DNA from: Nitrospirota bacterium
GTDB taxonomy: Bacteria > Nitrospirota > Thermodesulfovibrionia > Thermodesulfovibrionales > JdFR-85
Assembly: GCA_015485235.1 (NCBI GenBank)
Contig: WFTX01000136.1
Span: forward strand, 1 to 9,546
Reading direction: 5' to 3'
Length of the DNA: 9,546 nt
Positions 7,526 to 9,546 of the stretch are shown here, piece by piece; position 1 is the first letter of the stretch, and each line of letters opens with the position of its first letter. The notes under the pieces were generated by a model, which saw only the letters and a list, made by a program, of their open reading frames with translations, was not told the DNA's origin and did not search any database. The position numbers were made by a program, and so were the translations under genes.

Positions 7526-7834
7526 TCAGTCTTTAGGCCTGAGCCCGGATTTCCCGAAACGCCTTTCCAGCTCCTCAAAAACCTCCTCCAGGGATATTCC
7601 TTCCTCAGCAAGCAGGACAAGCAGGTGGTACAGCAGGTCTGCAGACTCATAGACCACCCTCTCCCTCCCCTCCATCATGGAGGCTACTATTACCTCTGTA
7701 GCCTCTTCACCCACTTTTTTCAGTATCTCCGGCTTACCCTTATCAAAGAGACTGCAGGTATATGAATCCTGCCTGGGATTTCTTTTCCTCTCGAAAATCA
7801 ACTCCAGGAGTTCCTCAAGAATCGCTCTTGCCAT
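7526..7834 (-). CDS. hisE: Phosphoribosyl-ATP pyrophosphatase HisE
   Basis: HisE catalyses the second step of histidine synthesis, splitting pyrophosphate from phosphoribosyl-ATP to give phosphoribosyl-AMP. The 102-residue all-helical protein has the family motifs [11 protein letters not shown] at about 23-33, [13 protein letters not shown] at 39-51 with the acidic metal-binding residues, and [13 protein letters not shown] at 63-75. It is a free-standing enzyme, not fused to HisI as in E. coli. Its ATG is preceded by AGAGG six bases upstream, inside the end of hisI, and the two genes overlap by 20 bases in different frames, which suggests translational coupling. Its product is the substrate of HisI, encoded just upstream. 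Confidence 0.95.
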   Translation of the reverse strand: MARAILEELLELIFERKRNPRQDSYTCSLFDKGKPEILKKVGEEATEVIVASMMEGRERVVYESADLLYHLLVLLAEEGISLEEVFEELERRFGKSGLRPKD

Positions 7835-8192
7835 ATACTTCCTCTTCCGAGAAGGTCTTTTCAGTGACCTCCTCTCCCCGGATGTTCCTGTAAAAGCAGC
7901 TCCTGTGACCTGTATGACAGGCGCCCGGGCCGCGCTGAATGACCTTGATCAGTAATGTGTCTGCATCACAGTCCATGAGTATCTCCCTGACCTCCTGCAG
8001 GTGTCCTGATGTCTCGCCCTTCTTCCACAACTTCTGTCTTGACCGTGACCAGAAATGGGTAAACCCCGATTCCAGAGTCAACTCAAGGGCCTTTTCGTTC
8101 ATGTATGCCATCATCAGGACTTCTCCTGTCCCCTCATCCTGAATGATCGCCGGGATAAGTCCGTTGGAGTCATACTTCAGTTCAGGCAACAT
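7815..8192 (-). CDS. hisI: Phosphoribosyl-AMP cyclohydrolase HisI
   Basis: HisI opens the adenine ring of phosphoribosyl-AMP, the third step of histidine synthesis, using zinc and magnesium. The 125-residue protein shows the family features: [21 protein letters not shown] near the start, [17 protein letters not shown] at about 47-63, the metal site DCDAD at 74-78, and [13 protein letters not shown] at 90-102. Cys75, Cys92 and Cys99 are the expected zinc ligands. The frame is open further upstream to 8330, but the ATG at 8190-8192 has AGGAGG six bases before it and starts at the usual family position ([14 protein letters not shown]), so the longer frame is rejected. It is the first gene of its operon. 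Other his genes (for example hisF, often upstream) are not in the window. Confidence 0.95.
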   Translation of the reverse strand: MLPELKYDSNGLIPAIIQDEGTGEVLMMAYMNEKALELTLESGFTHFWSRSRQKLWKKGETSGHLQEVREILMDCDADTLLIKVIQRGPGACHTGHRSCFYRNIRGEEVTEKTFSEEEVYGKSDS

Positions 8193-8198
8193 ACTGTT

Positions 8199-8204
8199 CC
8201 TCCT
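8199..8204 (-). promoter_or_regulatory. Ribosome binding site deciding the hisI start
   Basis: AGGAGG on the minus strand ends six bases before the ATG at 8192. It fixes the start of HisI within a longer open frame that reaches 8330. Confidence 0.85.
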
Positions 8205-8231
8205 TTTCACATTCTCTCCGGCTCTGCACCG

Positions 8232-8241
8232 GGCAAGTCCG
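8232..8241. repeat. Direct repeat copy 1 in the divergent spacer
   Basis: GGCAAGTCCG on the plus strand, repeated exactly at 8294-8303. The two copies are 62 bases apart start to start, close to six helical turns, and flank the overlapping divergent promoter candidates. It may be an operator half for a dimeric or looping regulator, but a 10-base match could also be chance. Confidence 0.4.
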
Positions 8242-8268
8242 GCCGCCCAAATCCCGGGGGAGTTTGTT

Positions 8269-8298
8269 ATGATATAATGATTTATTCTTAAGAGGCAA
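8269..8298 (-). promoter_or_regulatory. Sigma-70-like promoter candidate for hisI-hisE-HIT
   Basis: On the minus strand a -35-like TTGCCT (8298-8293) is followed 18 bases later by TATCAT (8274-8269), a five-of-six match to TATAAT. Transcription would start near 8262, giving a leader of about 70 bases before hisI. The -10 overlaps the -10 of the plus-strand promoter candidate, so the two would exclude one another. No histidine-rich leader peptide typical of his attenuation is seen. Confidence 0.4.
8270..8278 (+). promoter_or_regulatory. Extended -10 promoter candidate for the DUF4390-NtrY operon
   Basis: TGATATAAT is a perfect extended -10 element (TGn followed by TATAAT at 8273-8278). The expected -35 position (near 8250-8255) has no good match, which extended -10 promoters tolerate. 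Transcription would start near 8285, giving a leader of about 55 bases before the ATG at 8341. Confidence 0.55.
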
Positions 8299-8303
8299 GT
8301 CCG
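8294..8303. repeat. Direct repeat copy 2 in the divergent spacer
   Basis: Second exact copy of GGCAAGTCCG. It overlaps the -35 element proposed for hisI and lies just downstream of the predicted start of transcription toward the DUF4390 gene, so a protein bound here could affect both directions. Confidence 0.4.
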
Positions 8304-8340
8304 TATATTGATTAACAAAGAGAGAAGCACTGATTAAACA

Positions 8341-8928
8341 ATGAAAAAAATCCTTCCGATCATACTGTTCTTTCTCCTGAGTTCCATCCAGCTCTCCCAT
8401 GCTGCGGGGATTAAAGACCTGACGGTCGACCTTGACAGCGGTGAGATAACAGTGGGATTCAGGTTCGAACCGGCTCCCGGAGACATCTCCCATTTCAGGA
8501 ATGCCATATCCCGTGAAATAGTTTTTTTCATAGACCTCTTCCGTCTATGGAAGGTCTGGCCGGATGAGTTTATCAAAGGGGTCAAGATCATCAGGAAACT
8601 TCACAGTGATGAAATGAAAAAGGAGTACCGCCTTGATTCCTATGACGGAAAACAACTGACACTCAAACGATTCAACTCTTTTTCCTCCATGACCGACTGG
8701 GCCTTCACGTTCAGGGGGATAAAGCTGGGAAGACTCGATGAACTCCAGAAGGGTCGGTACTTTGTGAGAGTCACGGTGGAGTCCAAGAAGGAGAAGGTAC
8801 CCAGCATAATATCGGAGGTCTTCTTCTTCCTTCCCTCCCGGGAGTTCCGTTACAGGCTCGATTCCCCACCCTTCTACACAGGAACCGGCAGTCAGAAGGA
8901 AGACAAACAGGAAAAGACCGCGCAATGA
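8341..8928 (+). CDS. DUF4390 family exported protein
   Basis: A 195-residue protein with a clear signal peptide: basic MKK start, hydrophobic core at about 4-17 and a likely cleavage after SHA (residue 21). It is therefore expected in the periplasm, without further membrane segments. The mature part is rich in beta-strand-like stretches and contains GEITVGFRFE, IVFFIDLFRLWKVW, a Tyr-Arg-Leu-Asp pattern and a closing FFFLPSREFRYRLDSPPFYTG, which I recognise as the DUF4390 type, a family of unknown function often found just before NtrY-like kinases. Its stop overlaps the start of the kinase gene (ATGA), so the two are probably made together. An in-frame TAA at 8335 fixes the ATG start; the ribosome binding site is weak. 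A role as a periplasmic partner of the kinase is inference only. Confidence 0.8.
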   Translation: MKKILPIILFFLLSSIQLSHAAGIKDLTVDLDSGEITVGFRFEPAPGDISHFRNAISREIVFFIDLFRLWKVWPDEFIKGVKIIRKLHSDEMKKEYRLDSYDGKQLTLKRFNSFSSMTDWAFTFRGIKLGRLDELQKGRYFVRVTVESKKEKVPSIISEVFFFLPSREFRYRLDSPPFYTGTGSQKEDKQEKTAQ

Positions 8929-9546
8929 TTCAGTCCATATCCATAAAGGTACTGACGCTGATCGGGATAAACATCCTCCTCGTTGCACTCCTCACACTCA
9001 TCTTCTTTGTCTCAAAGAACCTGTTCAGGCTGTATCTTGAGAGGCGGAACAGGATAACCGGATATAAGTTCAAGACGAAGCTGATCACCATATTCGCCGG
9101 TCTCACCCTGATCCCGTCGGTGTTGCTCTTCATCGTTGCAGGGGGGCTGATATCCACATACATCGAGAGATGGCTGAACCCCCAGATAAGAATCCCTCTG
9201 GAAAGTGCCTACACACTTGCCTCTAAGATCTACGAAAGGGAGAGGGAGAGGACCCTGATGGAGGCAAGACGGCTTCTGCAGGGAAGCAGACCACCGGAGA
9301 ACTTCAGGGTCATAAAGTATAAAAGCCCTGGAGACGAAGACTCGGAGACCATATCAAATGCCTTCAGGGGGATGGAAGGAACCGAGGTAATATCATCAGC
9401 AGCAGGGGATCTTGTCCGGGCAGCCGTTCCTATCCGGAGAAGGGGGAAAGTGGTAGGAGTTCTTGTTGTCGAGCAGACACTTCCGCCTGATCTCGTATCT
9501 CATGCTGAACGGATCAGAAACAACTATACGGAATATCTCTCATTAC
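8925..9546 (+). CDS. NtrY-like sensor histidine kinase, N-terminal part (3' partial)
   Basis: The frame starts at the ATG overlapping the DUF4390 stop and stays open to the window edge, giving 207 residues. Two membrane segments are visible, at about 9-34 and 52-79, followed by an extracytoplasmic sensor region of more than 120 residues with a charged helical start (ESAYTLASKIYERERER) and the strand pair DLVRAAVPIRRRGKVVGVLVVEQ. This layout, with the motif YKFKTKLITIFAGLTLIPS, matches the N-terminus of NtrY-like kinases, which continue with another membrane segment, HAMP, PAS and the kinase core. Those parts lie beyond the window, so kinase activity is inferred from family resemblance. NtrY-type kinases usually pair with an NtrX-type sigma-54 activator encoded next to them, which would be expected downstream. 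Confidence 0.8.
   Translation, partial: MIQSISIKVLTLIGINILLVALLTLIFFVSKNLFRLYLERRNRITGYKFKTKLITIFAGLTLIPSVLLFIVAGGLISTYIERWLNPQIRIPLESAYTLASKIYERERERTLMEARRLLQGSRPPENFRVIKYKSPGDEDSETISNAFRGMEGTEVISSAAGDLVRAAVPIRRRGKVVGVLVVEQTLPPDLVSHAERIRNNYTEYLSL

Noticed and set aside
7103..7765. Long plus-strand open frame of 220 codons
   Set aside because: It runs antisense across the HIT and hisE genes, both of which have clear family motifs. The translated sequence has no recognisable domain and low-complexity composition, so it is a shadow.
8193..8262. Possible histidine attenuator in the hisI leader
   Set aside because: No leader peptide with a run of histidine codons is present, and only short 4-bp GC stems can be drawn; no T-tract follows.
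8193..8330. N-terminal extension of hisI to 8330
   Set aside because: The ATG at 8192 has an ideal AGGAGG site and the family starts there. The extension would also cover the divergent promoter region.
9237..9254. Short purine repeat GAAAGGGAGAGGGAGAGG
   Set aside because: It encodes the charged ERERER stretch of the NtrY-like kinase. It is a coding feature, not a separate repeat element.

Overview
The window looks like a piece of a Gram-negative bacterial chromosome of moderate G+C content. It is gene-dense, with no mobile element, rRNA, tRNA or CRISPR array visible. Type IV pilus genes, sigma-54-dependent two-component regulators, a lipid-envelope DUF4390/NtrY-like pair and frequent use of ATA, AGA and AGG codons fit a Nitrospirota- or Desulfobacterota-like organism. 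That placement is inference and cannot be settled from the sequence alone.

Region 1 (1-3837, plus strand) is the tail of a type IV pilus locus: the C-terminal part of the inner-membrane platform protein PilC, then the membrane histidine kinase PilS and the sigma-54 activator PilR. pilS and pilR overlap by 4 bases. The order pilC-pilS-pilR is the one known from Myxococcus-type pil clusters, but the pilin gene that would normally follow is absent.

Region 2 (3846-6915, minus strand, convergent with pilR across 8 bases) is a tight three-gene operon read from right to left: a Nudix hydrolase resembling ADP-ribose pyrophosphatases, a membrane-bound HAMP-GAF-GGDEF diguanylate cyclase, and the formate dehydrogenase sulfurtransferase FdhD. 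Each junction is a 4-base ATGA overlap. A sequence resembling a flagellar sigma-28 promoter lies about 100 bases upstream.

Region 3 (7145-8192, minus strand) is a compact histidine-biosynthesis operon: hisI, then hisE overlapping it by 20 bases, then a HIT-family nucleotide-binding protein. HisI and HisE perform consecutive steps (phosphoribosyl-ATP to phosphoribosyl-AMP by HisE, then ring opening by HisI). The HIT protein may act on a nucleotide by-product, but its role is not known from context.

Region 4 (8193-9546, plus strand) starts with a 148-base divergent spacer that holds overlapping back-to-back promoter candidates flanked by a 10-base direct repeat. It is followed by a secreted DUF4390 protein and, coupled by an ATGA overlap, the N-terminal half of an NtrY-like sensor kinase that runs off the window.

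Overall the window is mainly signalling (PilSR, NtrY-like kinase, c-di-GMP synthesis) with housekeeping metabolism. No wholly new system is evident. The points most worth checking are the Nudix/diguanylate cyclase/FdhD operon with its possible sigma-28 promoter, the DUF4390-NtrY pair, and the repeat-flanked divergent promoter region.
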